NCBI GenBank assembly: GCA_022844405.1
Contig: JALHLV010000009.1
Coordinates: 67,001-131,000 of the forward strand
DNA: 64,000 nt
DNA from: Sphingomonadales bacterium
GTDB taxonomy: Bacteria > Pseudomonadota > Alphaproteobacteria > SMXS01
Reading direction: 5' to 3'
How positions within the stretch are numbered: the first letter of the stretch is position 1; every line of letters starts with the position of its first letter. Under the pieces are notes generated by a model. That model was not told the origin of the DNA. It made no database searches and worked only from the letters and a program-made list of their open reading frames with translations. Position numbers and translations under genes: made by a program. This document shows positions 1-9,311 of the stretch, piece after piece.

Positions 1-2
1 GC

Positions 3-197
3 ATCATCGCCGCCGCGCCCGTCGTCCCGAAGGCGTTTCTGAAAGAGACCAGGCTGCCGCGGCTGGGCACCGTCGACGACATCGCCAACGCCGCGCTGTG
101 GCTGGCCAGCGACGAGGCCTTCGTTACCGGCATCAACCTGCAGATCAGCGGCGGCGCCCAATTGGGCAAGTTCCCGTCGGCCGAGGATTTCGGCTAG
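3..197 (+). CDS. SDR-family oxidoreductase, C-terminal fragment
   Basis: This is the last 64 residues of a protein cut by the window edge. The segment LGTVDDIANAALWLASDEA followed by TGINLQISGG is the C-terminal signature of classical short-chain dehydrogenase/reductases: the (P)EDIA..xxFLASD helix, then the strand that closes the NAD(P)-binding domain. The Rossmann motif and catalytic Tyr-Lys lie outside the window, so substrate and cofactor cannot be judged. It runs convergently into the minus-strand gene that ends at 205, with only seven bases between the stops. Confidence 0.85.
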   Translation: MIAAAPVVPKAFLKETRLPRLGTVDDIANAALWLASDEAFVTGINLQISGGAQLGKFPSAEDFG

Positions 198-204
198 GAA
201 CGGA

Positions 205-1428
205 TCAGTCCGCCAGCACCAGGCCGACCTCGCCCAGCTTGATCAGGGTTTCGGCCCACTCTCCATCGGGTGTGGACTGGCTGGTCACCGCGGCGCCGAC
301 CCAGGAGTAGTATTCGCCGCCTGAGCGATACGCCGTCCGCAGCACCTGCGTCATCGACGCGCCGCCGTCAGGCTTGACCAGGCCGACAAGTCCATAGAAC
401 GGTCCGCGGTCGCCCGTCTCCAGGGCCAGCAGCGCCTGGTAGCCGCCTGCCGCCGGACTGACGCCCAGCGGCAGCACCGCGCGGATGCCGTCGGCGACGC
501 CGCGGCCGGGTCCGTAGGCGACCGTGAACCGGGTCATCATGTGGCGAAGCTGGCGCAGATCGAGGATTTCCGGGCCGACCGACGTAACCGTCCCAAGCCG
601 CGACAGCGCGGCCCCGAACGACGCGGCCGAATTGGCGTGCTCGGCCAGGTTCTTCGCGTCGGCCGCGAAGCGGCGCCGCAGCTCGGCGTCGGCCTCGGGG
701 TCGGCATCCCGCGCAAAGGTGCCGGACAGCTTGTAGGACACGAAGCCGTCGCGGTCTCCGACCATCAGCACTTCCGGACACTGGCCGGTCAACCCCGCCG
801 CGCCGAGATCGAGATGAAAGCTGCGGCTGTGGGCGCTCGCCGAGGGCAGGCAGGACACCGAGCGCAGCATGTCGATCGCCGGCAGCTCCAGTCGCCGGGC
901 CACGGTCATGCGCCTGCGGGGGTCACCATCGACCCAGGCAAGCGCGGCGTCAACCGTCCGGCGGTAAGCGTCCGGCGCCGACCGGTCGAGTGCCGTGGCG
1001 AGATGGACCGGCCGGTCGCCGCAGGTGCAGGCGGGCGCGGACACATCAGGCAGCGTGCCCGCGGCGATGGTCCAGGAATCGGGACCGACATCGAGCGCGA
1101 CCTCGGCGGTGCCGAGCCAGCAGTCCGGAAAGACCGAGGGACGCGCATCTTCGGTCCGCCCGTTCAGGCCGAACCCGAAGAAGCCGAAGATATAGCGGTC
1201 CTGGTGAGCGGCAAGGAAATCCCCCACCGCCGCCCAAACCTCACCCCGATACTCGGGCTCCAGCACCAGGCGCGCCTCCGCGCCGGCGCAGGCGATCGCC
1301 GCCCCCTCGTTGCCGTAGAGGAAATACGGTCCCGCGATGCCGGCGGCCTGCAGCCCCTTCAGCAGCCTGGCGCCGTTACACCGCGCATCGCCGCGCCTGC
1401 AACGGAGATGCCTGGGGCCAGCCGCCAC
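205..1428 (-). CDS. Chorismate-binding-fold protein with an atypical active site
   Basis: A 407-residue protein. The C-terminal half follows the anthranilate/isochorismate/salicylate synthase fold: CPEVLM (217-222), an SGTF loop (235-238) where AGTR is usual, AEH (262-264), RGPFYG (341-346) and EWAETLIKL (390-398). Family members convert chorismate to isochorismate, salicylate, anthranilate or aminodeoxychorismate. By eye, several key residues differ: the catalytic His of the HxxxT strand aligns with Thr299, the Mg-binding Glu of the KExxEH helix is Asn260, the usual Lys/Gln before the VLSR-like strand is Arg173, and the SGAPK loop is shortened. It may be a repurposed or inactive enzyme. I chose the GTG at 1428, two bases after the stop of the upstream gene; no ATG is in frame. 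It is the last gene of a four-gene unit. Confidence 0.75.
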   Translation of the reverse strand: MAAGPRHLRCRRGDARCNGARLLKGLQAAGIAGPYFLYGNEGAAIACAGAEARLVLEPEYRGEVWAAVGDFLAAHQDRYIFGFFGFGLNGRTEDARPSVFPDCWLGTAEVALDVGPDSWTIAAGTLPDVSAPACTCGDRPVHLATALDRSAPDAYRRTVDAALAWVDGDPRRRMTVARRLELPAIDMLRSVSCLPSASAHSRSFHLDLGAAGLTGQCPEVLMVGDRDGFVSYKLSGTFARDADPEADAELRRRFAADAKNLAEHANSAASFGAALSRLGTVTSVGPEILDLRQLRHMMTRFTVAYGPGRGVADGIRAVLPLGVSPAAGGYQALLALETGDRGPFYGLVGLVKPDGGASMTQVLRTAYRSGGEYYSWVGAAVTSQSTPDGEWAETLIKLGEVGLVLAD

Positions 1429-1430
1429 GG

Positions 1431-2216
1431 TCAGGCCCGCGACGGGGTCTGGCCGAAGGCCCGCAGATAGTCGAACGGCAGCGGATCGCAGGCACCTGAC
1501 GTGATGGCCGCCAGCCGATCGGACGCCACCGGCCCGGAGAACTGGGCGTTGCGCATGACGACCCGGTGCCGCAGCTGTTCCTCGACCAACCCGCCCAGCG
1601 TCGACCATTCGGCCTCGGACAGGGAATCGACCGAGCCGGCCAGATCGGCGATGCCGCGCAGCATGTGCCCGAATTCGTCGTTGAACACCACGGAACACGC
1701 CCTGGCGATCATGCCGTCGATGCCGTCGCGCGAGGCCAGCTTCATGCCTTCGGAATAGAGCGTGCAATAGCCGCCCTCGGTGAACCGCTGCGCGCGCAGC
1801 CCGAGCACGCCGTGTTCCTGCCGGTGCCGGGCGCGCAGCGCCTGCAGCCGGTCGTTCTCCGGCCACGCGCCGAGGTCGCGCAGGGCGTCGGCGCTCGGCG
1901 TCGTCCCGGACAGCGCCTCGAACACCTCGGCGAAGCCCATATAGTGGATGAACTCCTCGCGCAGCACGTCGACTTCCTCGAGGAACTCGGCCCGGCTGCC
2001 CGAGCCGCCGACGCCGTCGAAATTGTCACGCGCCCACAGCAGGCTGGGCAGTGCGCCGTCGAGCAGCTCCTTGTACATCTGCCGGACCAGCCAGAGCCGG
2101 TCGGTCTCGGCGGTACGGCGCGGCGAATTCCAGTAGGTGCGGACCACCTCGGCCTCGGCGGCCCACAGCCGCTCGCAGCGGTCGATCAGCGATACGATAT
2201 TCGGGTTGATGGTCAT
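1431..2216 (-). CDS. Ferritin-like di-iron protein, putative oxygenase
   Basis: A 261-residue, mostly helical, soluble protein. It carries a full ferritin-like di-iron ligand pattern: a Glu near 50 (YKELL), E88xxH91 (EEFIHYMGF), E147 (FTEGGY) and E181xxH184 (NDEFGHM). Proteins with this E / ExxH / E / ExxH set bind two irons and usually activate O2 for oxygenation, desaturation, N-oxidation or deformylation. No specific family can be named from sequence alone. The ATG at 2216 overlaps the upstream methyltransferase stop (ATGA) and its own stop is two bases before the next gene, so expression is coupled. The neighbours suggest it oxidises an acyl or aromatic intermediate of the cluster; that is inference. 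Confidence 0.75.
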   Translation of the reverse strand: MTINPNIVSLIDRCERLWAAEAEVVRTYWNSPRRTAETDRLWLVRQMYKELLDGALPSLLWARDNFDGVGGSGSRAEFLEEVDVLREEFIHYMGFAEVFEALSGTTPSADALRDLGAWPENDRLQALRARHRQEHGVLGLRAQRFTEGGYCTLYSEGMKLASRDGIDGMIARACSVVFNDEFGHMLRGIADLAGSVDSLSEAEWSTLGGLVEEQLRHRVVMRNAQFSGPVASDRLAAITSGACDPLPFDYLRAFGQTPSRA

Positions 2217-3118
2217 GCGGTCGCCAGTCTTTCGGCGGTGATCAGATAGTGGCCATTCGTATTGGGCACGGACGGGCCGGTGACTCCGGCGACGCCGTGC
2301 TGCGCGCTGCGCTCGAACCGGTCGAGCCGGAAGCCGGCATCCTCGAACAGCGCGCGCAGGCCGTCGGCCGAGCGCACCGGCAAGGCCCAGAAATTGCGCG
2401 CATGGTCTCGGGCCATGGCGACGACATCCAGGGCGGCCGCTTCGGACGGCAGCATCGACGGGACCAGCTCGGCCACCCGCGCCACGAAGGCCTCGGCCTC
2501 GGCGGCTGAAAAGCGCACGATATCGCCAGGATAGTCGTCGCGCACCCGCTGCACCGTCACAACCCGGCCACCCGGCCGCAGCGCCCGCGCCCACTGCTCC
2601 ACCAGGCGCCGGCGGGCGCGGTCGTCGAAATTGCCCATGAACGCATGGGTGTAGACGGCGTCGAACGCGCCTTCCGGCAATGGGTCGAGCACGTCCTGAT
2701 GCTGTGTCTCGACCCGCAGGCCGTGCCGGGCCCCGTACCACTCGCATGTCCGAAGGGGCGTGGCGCAGCGGTCGAGCACCACATAGGTCAGCGGCGGGTC
2801 CGAGGGATTGCGGGAATCGGCGATCAGCTTGAGCATGGAATAGTCGGCCGATCCGGTGACCAGCACCTCGCGGAACGACGGATCGTGCCGCGAGCGCGCC
2901 AGCTCGGCGGCATAGTGCTCGGCGTGGACGCCCGAGGTCGACATCAGGCCAAGCATCCTCAGGAACTGCCAGGCGCCGTGATACCAGGCGCAACTGCCGC
3001 CATCATGGTCATGCTGGCACAGCCCCGGCGCCCAGCCATGCGCGAGCAGCGCCGATTCCAGCAACTCCGCGTCGTCGGGCGTCAGGTCTGCCCGGGAGGC
3101 GGCCAAGGGCTTGCTCAT
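2213..3118 (-). CDS. SAM-dependent methyltransferase
   Basis: A 301-residue class I methyltransferase-like protein. After a roughly 80-residue N-terminal extension containing CQHDHDGGSC (34-43) comes a Rossmann-type core: VLVTGSADYSML as motif I (less Gly-rich than normal), YVVLDRC with the ribose-binding acidic residue, HQDVLDPLP, DAVYTHAFMGNF and LRPGGRVVTV. It should transfer a methyl group to an unknown O, N or C acceptor. The ATG at 3118 overlaps the ligase stop and its stop overlaps the di-iron gene start, which decided the start against an upstream in-frame ATG at 3133. The altered motif I makes loss or change of SAM binding possible. Confidence 0.8.
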   Translation of the reverse strand: MSKPLAASRADLTPDDAELLESALLAHGWAPGLCQHDHDGGSCAWYHGAWQFLRMLGLMSTSGVHAEHYAAELARSRHDPSFREVLVTGSADYSMLKLIADSRNPSDPPLTYVVLDRCATPLRTCEWYGARHGLRVETQHQDVLDPLPEGAFDAVYTHAFMGNFDDRARRRLVEQWARALRPGGRVVTVQRVRDDYPGDIVRFSAAEAEAFVARVAELVPSMLPSEAAALDVVAMARDHARNFWALPVRSADGLRALFEDAGFRLDRFERSAQHGVAGVTGPSVPNTNGHYLITAERLATA

Positions 3119-4458
3119 CAGTCCACCATGCACATGAACTCGTGGAATTTTCCGTTGGGACCCTTGGGCAGTTCGCCCTCGACCTGTTCGATGGTCACCT
3201 CGAACGGATGTTTGATCTTCTGGCGCACCAGCGCCGTGATCCAGGCCCGTTCATCCCCGGTCAGCGGATGGTCTGCGACCACTCTCATCTCCAGCCTTTC
3301 CAGGCTGGTCTGGATGATCTGGTACTGCTTGACCAGACGCGTCGCCTCCGGGTCGCGCATGCCGAATTGCGGCCAGAACTTGCTCCCGTCGGGCAGCCGC
3401 ATCAGGTTGCGCTCGCGGCCGACGATGCGCTTGAGGACACGCAGCCCGCGCTTGCATCCGCAGGCCTCGCCCACTTCGGCATAGTCCCTGATCTCGTAGC
3501 GCAGCATGGCAGTGGCGAAATTGGCGAAGTCGGTCACCACCACGCGGCCGATCTCGCCGGGCCCGCAGGGCCGGTCCTGCGCGTCGAGCACTTCCACGAC
3601 CAGGGTCTCGGCCACGCAATGGTAGTTGCCGTGCGGGCACTGGGCGGCGATGGATCCCATTTCCTCCGAGCTGTACTCGTCATAAAGCGGAATGCCCCAG
3701 CGGTCCCGCGTATCGGCCCGGACGTCGTCGGAGAGCGTCTCGCCGATGGTCATGACACATTCGAGCCCCGCCGGCAGACCCGGCGAGTTGTCGAGCAGCG
3801 CGCGCAGATTCGACGGATAGGTCAGCAGGTAGGCCGGTTTGTAGCGGTCGAGGAACTCGAGCTGTCCACTGATCGGCACGCTGATCGGCAAGCCGATCGC
3901 CGGACCCGTATGGAACAGCGACGAGAGCTGCGCGCCCCAACCCTGGTATTGCACCGGCTTGTCCACGGTGCCCGTCTTGATGCTGGCGCGGATCGCCGCG
4001 AACGTCTTTCGCGTATTGAGGTCGCGCCACCCGAGATTGCGGATGGTGACCGCCCCGCGCAGCATGAAGCACGCCGTGGTGCAGCGCACCGCTACCGGCT
4101 GTCCGGTGGAGCCCGACGTGCGCAGGGTCTTGACCGGGCCGTGCGCCGTTGGCGGCTCGCAATAGATGCCGTCGGCGTTGCCCTGCAGGTCGGCACGGGT
4201 CAGCAGCGGCAGCGATCCGAGCACGTCGAACGCGGTTCGGTGATCGATCTGCAGGCCTCTCAGCCTGGGCGCGAAGAACGCGCTTGCCTCGGCGGCATGG
4301 CGCAGGCGCGACGCCAACTGCGCGGCCTGAAGACGCCGCAGCCGCTCGGGCGACATCCATTGGCTTCGCTCCAGCTGGGTCAGATAGGCGAAGACCTGCG
4401 CATGCTTCGGATCGATCACCGCCGGCCAGACCAGCGATTGCGAATGGGATTTCAGCAC
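3118..4458 (-). CDS. PaaK/CapK-like AMP-forming carboxylate ligase
   Basis: A 446-residue member of the phenylacetate-CoA ligase / CapK branch of the adenylate-forming superfamily. The ATP P-loop is TSGSTGQP (114-121). EYSSEEMG follows near 275, then the zinc-type cysteine set QCPHGNYHC and CGCKRG seen in PaaK-like proteins, and VGRERNLMRLPDG before the mobile C-terminal domain. It is expected to activate a carboxylic acid, often aromatic, as an acyl-adenylate and pass it to CoA or another acceptor. It is the first gene of the cluster. The start is a GTG preceded by AAAAAGG. The aromatic-acid preference of relatives fits the chorismate-fold protein downstream, but the true substrate is unknown. 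Confidence 0.85.
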   Translation of the reverse strand: MLKSHSQSLVWPAVIDPKHAQVFAYLTQLERSQWMSPERLRRLQAAQLASRLRHAAEASAFFAPRLRGLQIDHRTAFDVLGSLPLLTRADLQGNADGIYCEPPTAHGPVKTLRTSGSTGQPVAVRCTTACFMLRGAVTIRNLGWRDLNTRKTFAAIRASIKTGTVDKPVQYQGWGAQLSSLFHTGPAIGLPISVPISGQLEFLDRYKPAYLLTYPSNLRALLDNSPGLPAGLECVMTIGETLSDDVRADTRDRWGIPLYDEYSSEEMGSIAAQCPHGNYHCVAETLVVEVLDAQDRPCGPGEIGRVVVTDFANFATAMLRYEIRDYAEVGEACGCKRGLRVLKRIVGRERNLMRLPDGSKFWPQFGMRDPEATRLVKQYQIIQTSLERLEMRVVADHPLTGDERAWITALVRQKIKHPFEVTIEQVEGELPKGPNGKFHEFMCMVD

Positions 4459-4467
4459 CCCTTTTTA

Positions 4468-4487
4468 CCCCTCGGTTCCTTGAGGGG
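4468..4487 (-). other. Hairpin just upstream of the four-gene cluster
   Basis: CCCCTC and GAGGGG form a six-pair stem around an eight-base loop, about ten bases before the GTG of the ligase gene. It could influence translation of the first cluster gene or serve as a protein site. No T-run makes it a clear terminator in either direction. Confidence 0.25.
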
Positions 4488-4535
4488 ACACTACATGGTT
4501 TCCGAAAAATGCAACATCCCGCGCGTCAAGGTCGC

Positions 4536-5921
4536 TCAGCCCGGCAGACGGAATGGACGGGCCGTCTCGAAGGCCCGCGCCGCGCGCAGGATCAGGGCTT
4601 CGGAGCGCCACGGGCCGACGATCTGCAGACCGATCGGCAGGCCTGATCCAGTAAAACCGCAGGGCACGCTGGCAGCCGGCTGGCCGGTGATGTTGAAGGG
4701 GAAGGTGAACGGCGTCCAGGTCCGCTTGTAGGCCTCGCCTTCGGGGCCGTAGATGCCTCGGCCGGCCTTGAACGCCGGCACCGGCGTGACCGGGCACAGC
4801 AACAGATCGACGTCCTGGTGGAACCGGGCCATGCGCTGGGCCAGCGCGCCCCGGTCGGCCATGGCCTGGTAATGCCGGAGGATGGGCTGCTGGGCGCCCT
4901 TCTGGGCCGAGCGCACCAGGAGCGGGTCGCTCGCCGCCAGCGCCTCCTCGCTCGCTCCCTCCAGGTAGCGCGCGGACATCGGCTGCCAGAGGGCGAGGAA
5001 GGTGGCGAGCTGGCTGTCGAAGCCCGGATCGGCGTCGACCACCTCGGCGCCGAGCGCACGGAAGGTTTCCGCCGCGTCCCTCAACGCCCCGGACACCTCC
5101 GGATCGAACGGAATCAGCCGCGTGCCGTCCCAGAATGCCATGCGCAGGCCCCTGACGCCGTCATCAAGGCCGGCGGCGAAGTCGGCATCGGGCGCCAGGG
5201 CGAGCGGATCGCGCAGGTCCGGCTGGGCGATGACGTTCATCATCAGCGCCGCGTCGGCGACCGTCCGGGTGATCGGCCCGGCCTGCGAGATCAGCGCCGA
5301 GACGCCGCCCGGATTGTTCGGCACCCGGTTCTGGGTCGGTTTCAGGCCGAACACGCCGCAGAACGCCGCCGGAATGCGGACCGAGCCGCCCGCGTCGGTG
5401 CCCACATGCAGCGCGCCCATGCCGAGCGCGCAGGCCGCCGCCGCGCCGCCCGACGAGCCGCCCGGCGTCTTGTCCAGGTCCCACGGATTGCGGCTGACGC
5501 CGTAAAGCGCGCTGTCGGTGACGCCCTTCCAGCAGAATTCGGGCGTCGCGGTCTTGCCCAGGATGATGCCGCCCGCGCCGCGCAGCCGCGCGGTGACCGG
5601 CGCGTCCGCGTCCGCCCGGTGCGAGGCCGGGATCACCGGCGAGCAGTTGCGGCTGGGCCAGCCCTTGACGTCGATATGCTCCTTGATCGACAGCGGCACG
5701 CCGTCGATCGGCCCCTTGGGCTTGCATCTGGCCCAGCGCGCCTCGGACTTCCCCGCCTGCTTCAGCGCGCCCTCGCGGTCGAGCAGGATGAAGGCGTTGA
5801 CGCCCTCGTTGCGCGCGTCGATGCGCTCGAACACCGCCTCGGCCACCTCGACCGGCGACAGCGTGCGGTCCCTGTAGCCGGCAACCAGGTCGATCGCGGA
5901 GAGATGGGCAAGGTCGGTCAT
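4536..5921 (-). CDS. Amidase signature-family amidase
   Basis: A 461-residue amidase. It contains the Ser-cisSer-Lys machinery: Lys80 in GVPLSIKEH, the TPGGSSGG loop (152-159) and Ser180 in TDAGGSVRIPAA. This family hydrolyses amides of carboxylic acids, with varied substrates in the cytoplasm. The length is typical. A strong GGAGG lies just before the ATG. It starts ten bases after the stop of the upstream SDR gene, so the two are probably one transcript. It is convergent with nothing and could be co-transcribed into the ligase cluster downstream only through a 77-base gap, so I treat it as separate. Substrate cannot be inferred. Confidence 0.92.
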   Translation of the reverse strand: MTDLAHLSAIDLVAGYRDRTLSPVEVAEAVFERIDARNEGVNAFILLDREGALKQAGKSEARWARCKPKGPIDGVPLSIKEHIDVKGWPSRNCSPVIPASHRADADAPVTARLRGAGGIILGKTATPEFCWKGVTDSALYGVSRNPWDLDKTPGGSSGGAAAACALGMGALHVGTDAGGSVRIPAAFCGVFGLKPTQNRVPNNPGGVSALISQAGPITRTVADAALMMNVIAQPDLRDPLALAPDADFAAGLDDGVRGLRMAFWDGTRLIPFDPEVSGALRDAAETFRALGAEVVDADPGFDSQLATFLALWQPMSARYLEGASEEALAASDPLLVRSAQKGAQQPILRHYQAMADRGALAQRMARFHQDVDLLLCPVTPVPAFKAGRGIYGPEGEAYKRTWTPFTFPFNITGQPAASVPCGFTGSGLPIGLQIVGPWRSEALILRAARAFETARPFRLPG

Positions 5922-5931
5922 CGCAGCCTCC

Positions 5932-6699
5932 TCAGAATCCCAGCGCCTGGCCGTCGTCGATGCGGACGCCGGCGCCGGTCATGAAGTCGCCGGCCTCGGA
6001 GGCGAGCAGCAGCAGCAGGCCGTTCAGGTCCGTATCCTTGCCGATCCGGCGCATGGGCCAGCCCTTGATGTCCTTCTGGCCGGCTTCGCTGTCGTAATAC
6101 TCGCTGTTGATGTCGGTGCGGATATAGCCCGGGTTCATGGCGTTCACCCGGATGCCGTAGCGCGCCCATTCCAGCGCCATCACCTGGGTCATCATCTGCA
6201 CCGCCGCCTTCGACATGCAGTAGGTGATGCCGCCCTTCAGCTCCACATAGGAGTGCATCGACGCGACGTTGACGATGCGGCCGGGCGCGCCGCGGTCGAT
6301 CATCCGCCTGGCCACCTCCTGGCTGAGGAAGAACGGCGCGCGCAGATTGGTGTCCATCACCTGGTCGTATTCTTCCTGGCTGACCTTCTGGGCCGCCTTC
6401 ATGATGGTGATGCCCGAATTGTTCACCAGGCACCAGATCGGCCCGACCTTCTCCTCGGCCTCGGCGATGGCGGCGGCGCCCGCCGGCAGGTCGGTGACGT
6501 CGAAGACGATCGGATAGGCGGCGCCGCCGGCGTCCTCGATCTGCTTCGCCAGGGCATCGAGGCGCTCCCGGCGCCGGCCGGTGATTACCACTTTCGCGCC
6601 CGCTTCCGCCAGGCACAGCGCGAACTGGCGGCCCAGGCCGCTGGTGGTGCCGGTGATGAAGCAGACCTTGCCGGTCAGGTCGAAACTGGGCAGCGCCAT
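5932..6699 (-). CDS. SDR-family oxidoreductase
   Basis: A 255-residue classical short-chain dehydrogenase. TGTTSGLG (16-23) is the cofactor glycine motif, NNSG the structural motif, and Y-x-x-x-K appears in ITYCMSKAA after a serine-containing strand (VNVASMHSY). The C-terminal MTGAGVRIDDG stretch fits the family. An Arg in TGRRRERLD after the second strand suggests NADPH rather than NADH. It leads a two-gene unit with the amidase and is divergent from the acyl-CoA dehydrogenase at 6892. Substrate unknown. Confidence 0.9.
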   Translation of the reverse strand: MALPSFDLTGKVCFITGTTSGLGRQFALCLAEAGAKVVITGRRRERLDALAKQIEDAGGAAYPIVFDVTDLPAGAAAIAEAEEKVGPIWCLVNNSGITIMKAAQKVSQEEYDQVMDTNLRAPFFLSQEVARRMIDRGAPGRIVNVASMHSYVELKGGITYCMSKAAVQMMTQVMALEWARYGIRVNAMNPGYIRTDINSEYYDSEAGQKDIKGWPMRRIGKDTDLNGLLLLLASEAGDFMTGAGVRIDDGQALGF

Positions 6700-6729
6700 G
6701 GACAGTCCCCGTCTGGTTCGTTCGGGCGA

Positions 6730-6758
6730 ACGCTATTGGTCCGGCCCGTCAGCGTCAA
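6730..6758 (-). promoter_or_regulatory. Possible promoter of the SDR-amidase unit
   Basis: On the minus strand TTGACG (-35, 6753-6758) and TAGCGT (-10, 6730-6735) are 17 bases apart, about 30 bases before the SDR ATG. The -35 matches the consensus well and the -10 weakly. Confidence 0.3.
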
Positions 6759-6891
6759 GCAAGCGGACCCTGAACGCGGCGCGAATGGCATCAGCGGCCC
6801 TGTGGATATCTGCTAACATCGTCGCCGAATCACCAGAAGCGCCGCGCGATGCGACGGAGCCGGTTTCTCAATCACACCTCGGGGAAAGATC

Positions 6892-8130
<1,239 letters not shown>

Positions 8131-8164
8131 CTATATTCAATCCCATCCACAACCCTCAACTTCA

Positions 8165-8193
8165 CGCGGGCCCCAGGGTCCGCGTTTTCTTTT
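8165..8193 (+). terminator. Rho-independent terminator after the acyl-CoA dehydrogenase
   Basis: CGCGGGCCC (8165-8173) pairs with GGGTCCGCG (8176-8184), with one G-U, and is followed by TTTTCTTTT. It sits 34 bases after the stop codon. Confidence 0.75.
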
Positions 8194-8266
8194 CCGGCGC
8201 CGGTCGTCCGCGCGGGACTCATCCGTGAGGCGGCGGCGTCCGTAACACCCCTGCGGAGGCCGGAAG

Positions 8267-9046
8267 ATGACGTGGATCCTGGTAGCAAGTGCGTTGGCGG
8301 TCTGGGCGGCGATGACGCTGCTGTGGCTGGTCAGCCTGGTCCGCCACGACGCCAGCATCGTCGATGCCTTCTGGGGACCCGGCTTCGCGCTGGTCGCCGG
8401 CACGGCGCTGGCGCTGACGCCCGCGCCGACCGGCCACGCCGTGCTGCTCGGCGCCATGACCGCGCTGTGGGCGTTCCGGCTGGGCTTCCACCTGCTGCGC
8501 CGCAACCTGCTGCACGGCGAGGACCGCCGCTACCGCGCCATGCGCGAGGCCGGCGGGCCGGGCTGGCCGCGGCGCAGCTACGTCACCGTGTTCCTGCTGC
8601 AAGGCGCGCTGATGTGGCTGATCTCGCTGCCGCTGCAGGTCGGCATCTTCCTGTCGCCCGAAGACGCGCTGCACCATCCGCTGACCCTCGCGGGCGCGGC
8701 GCTGTTCCTGTTCGGCTTCGTGTTCGAGGCGGTGGCCGACGCCCAGATGTGGCGCTTCAAGCGTGACCCGGCCCACGCGGGCCGGGTGATGGACCGCGGC
8801 CTGTGGCGCTTCAGCCGGCATCCCAACTATTTCGGCGAGGCCTGCGTCTGGTGGGGCCTGTGGCTGGCCGCCTGCGCGTCGCCCTGGGCGGCGCTGACGG
8901 TGTGCGGCCCGATCATCGTGACGGTGCTGCTGACCCGGGTCTCCGGCGTGCCCATGGCCGAGCGCAACATGCGCGAGACAAGGCCCGAATACCGCGCCTA
9001 TGCCGAGCGCACCAGCACCTTCATCCCCTGGCCGCCGAAGGGCTGA
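8267..9046 (+). CDS. DUF1295 / steroid 5-alpha-reductase-like membrane protein
   Basis: A 259-residue polytopic inner-membrane protein with about six hydrophobic helices. The C-terminal block GLWRFSRHPNYFGEACVWWG, then RPEYRAYAERTSTFIPWPP, is the signature of the DUF1295 family, related to steroid 5-alpha-reductases and isoprenylcysteine methyltransferases. Relatives reduce lipid double bonds or methylate; the actual reaction here is unknown. GGAAG precedes the ATG. An RNA-level repeat and a bidirectional terminator follow downstream, so it appears monocistronic. Confidence 0.88.
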   Translation: MTWILVASALAVWAAMTLLWLVSLVRHDASIVDAFWGPGFALVAGTALALTPAPTGHAVLLGAMTALWAFRLGFHLLRRNLLHGEDRRYRAMREAGGPGWPRRSYVTVFLLQGALMWLISLPLQVGIFLSPEDALHHPLTLAGAALFLFGFVFEAVADAQMWRFKRDPAHAGRVMDRGLWRFSRHPNYFGEACVWWGLWLAACASPWAALTVCGPIIVTVLLTRVSGVPMAERNMRETRPEYRAYAERTSTFIPWPPKG

Positions 9047-9080
9047 GGGCGTTCAAGGAGGAAGCCGCTGCCGCGGCTTG

Positions 9081-9189
9081 CCCCTCATCCGGCGCTGCGC
9101 GCCACCTTCTCCCACAAGGGGAGAAGGGCTGACGACGTGCTCCGGCGGATTCCCTCTCCCCTTGTGGGAGAGGGTTAGGGTGAGGGGTA
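9081..9189. repeat. Intergenic palindromic repeat, copy A
   Basis: Two inverted arms, each built around TTCTCCCACAAGGGGAGAA or its complement, are flanked by CCCCTCATCCGGCGC at one end and AGGGTGAGGGG at the other. The same element recurs at 49438, 53406 and 63160. It can fold as a long hairpin in RNA. All copies lie directly after coding sequence, which fits a dispersed non-coding REP-like element. Confidence 0.85.
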
Positions 9190-9247
9190 GCCGGCGCTTC
9201 GATGCCCCGCCACCGACATCCACCAGATGCCCCACCCCCAGACGCAG

Positions 9248-9279
9248 AAAGGGCGCCCCGAGGGGCGCCCTTCCGTTTT
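9248..9279 (-). terminator. Terminator of the giant autotransporter gene
   Basis: AAGGGCGCCCC (9249-9259) and GGGGCGCCCTT (9262-9272) form a perfect 11-pair stem around a very tight loop, 40 bases beyond the minus-strand stop. The T-run is short on both strands (TTTC on minus, CCGTTTT on plus), so it may work in both directions. Confidence 0.6.
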
Positions 9280-9311
9280 GGTTCGTCCGGTCGGGACGGT
9301 GGTGCCGGGTC

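Noticed and set aside
2213-3133. Earlier methyltransferase start at 3133
   Set aside because: The ATG at 3118 forms the ATGA overlap with the ligase stop, as at the next junction, so it is the better start.
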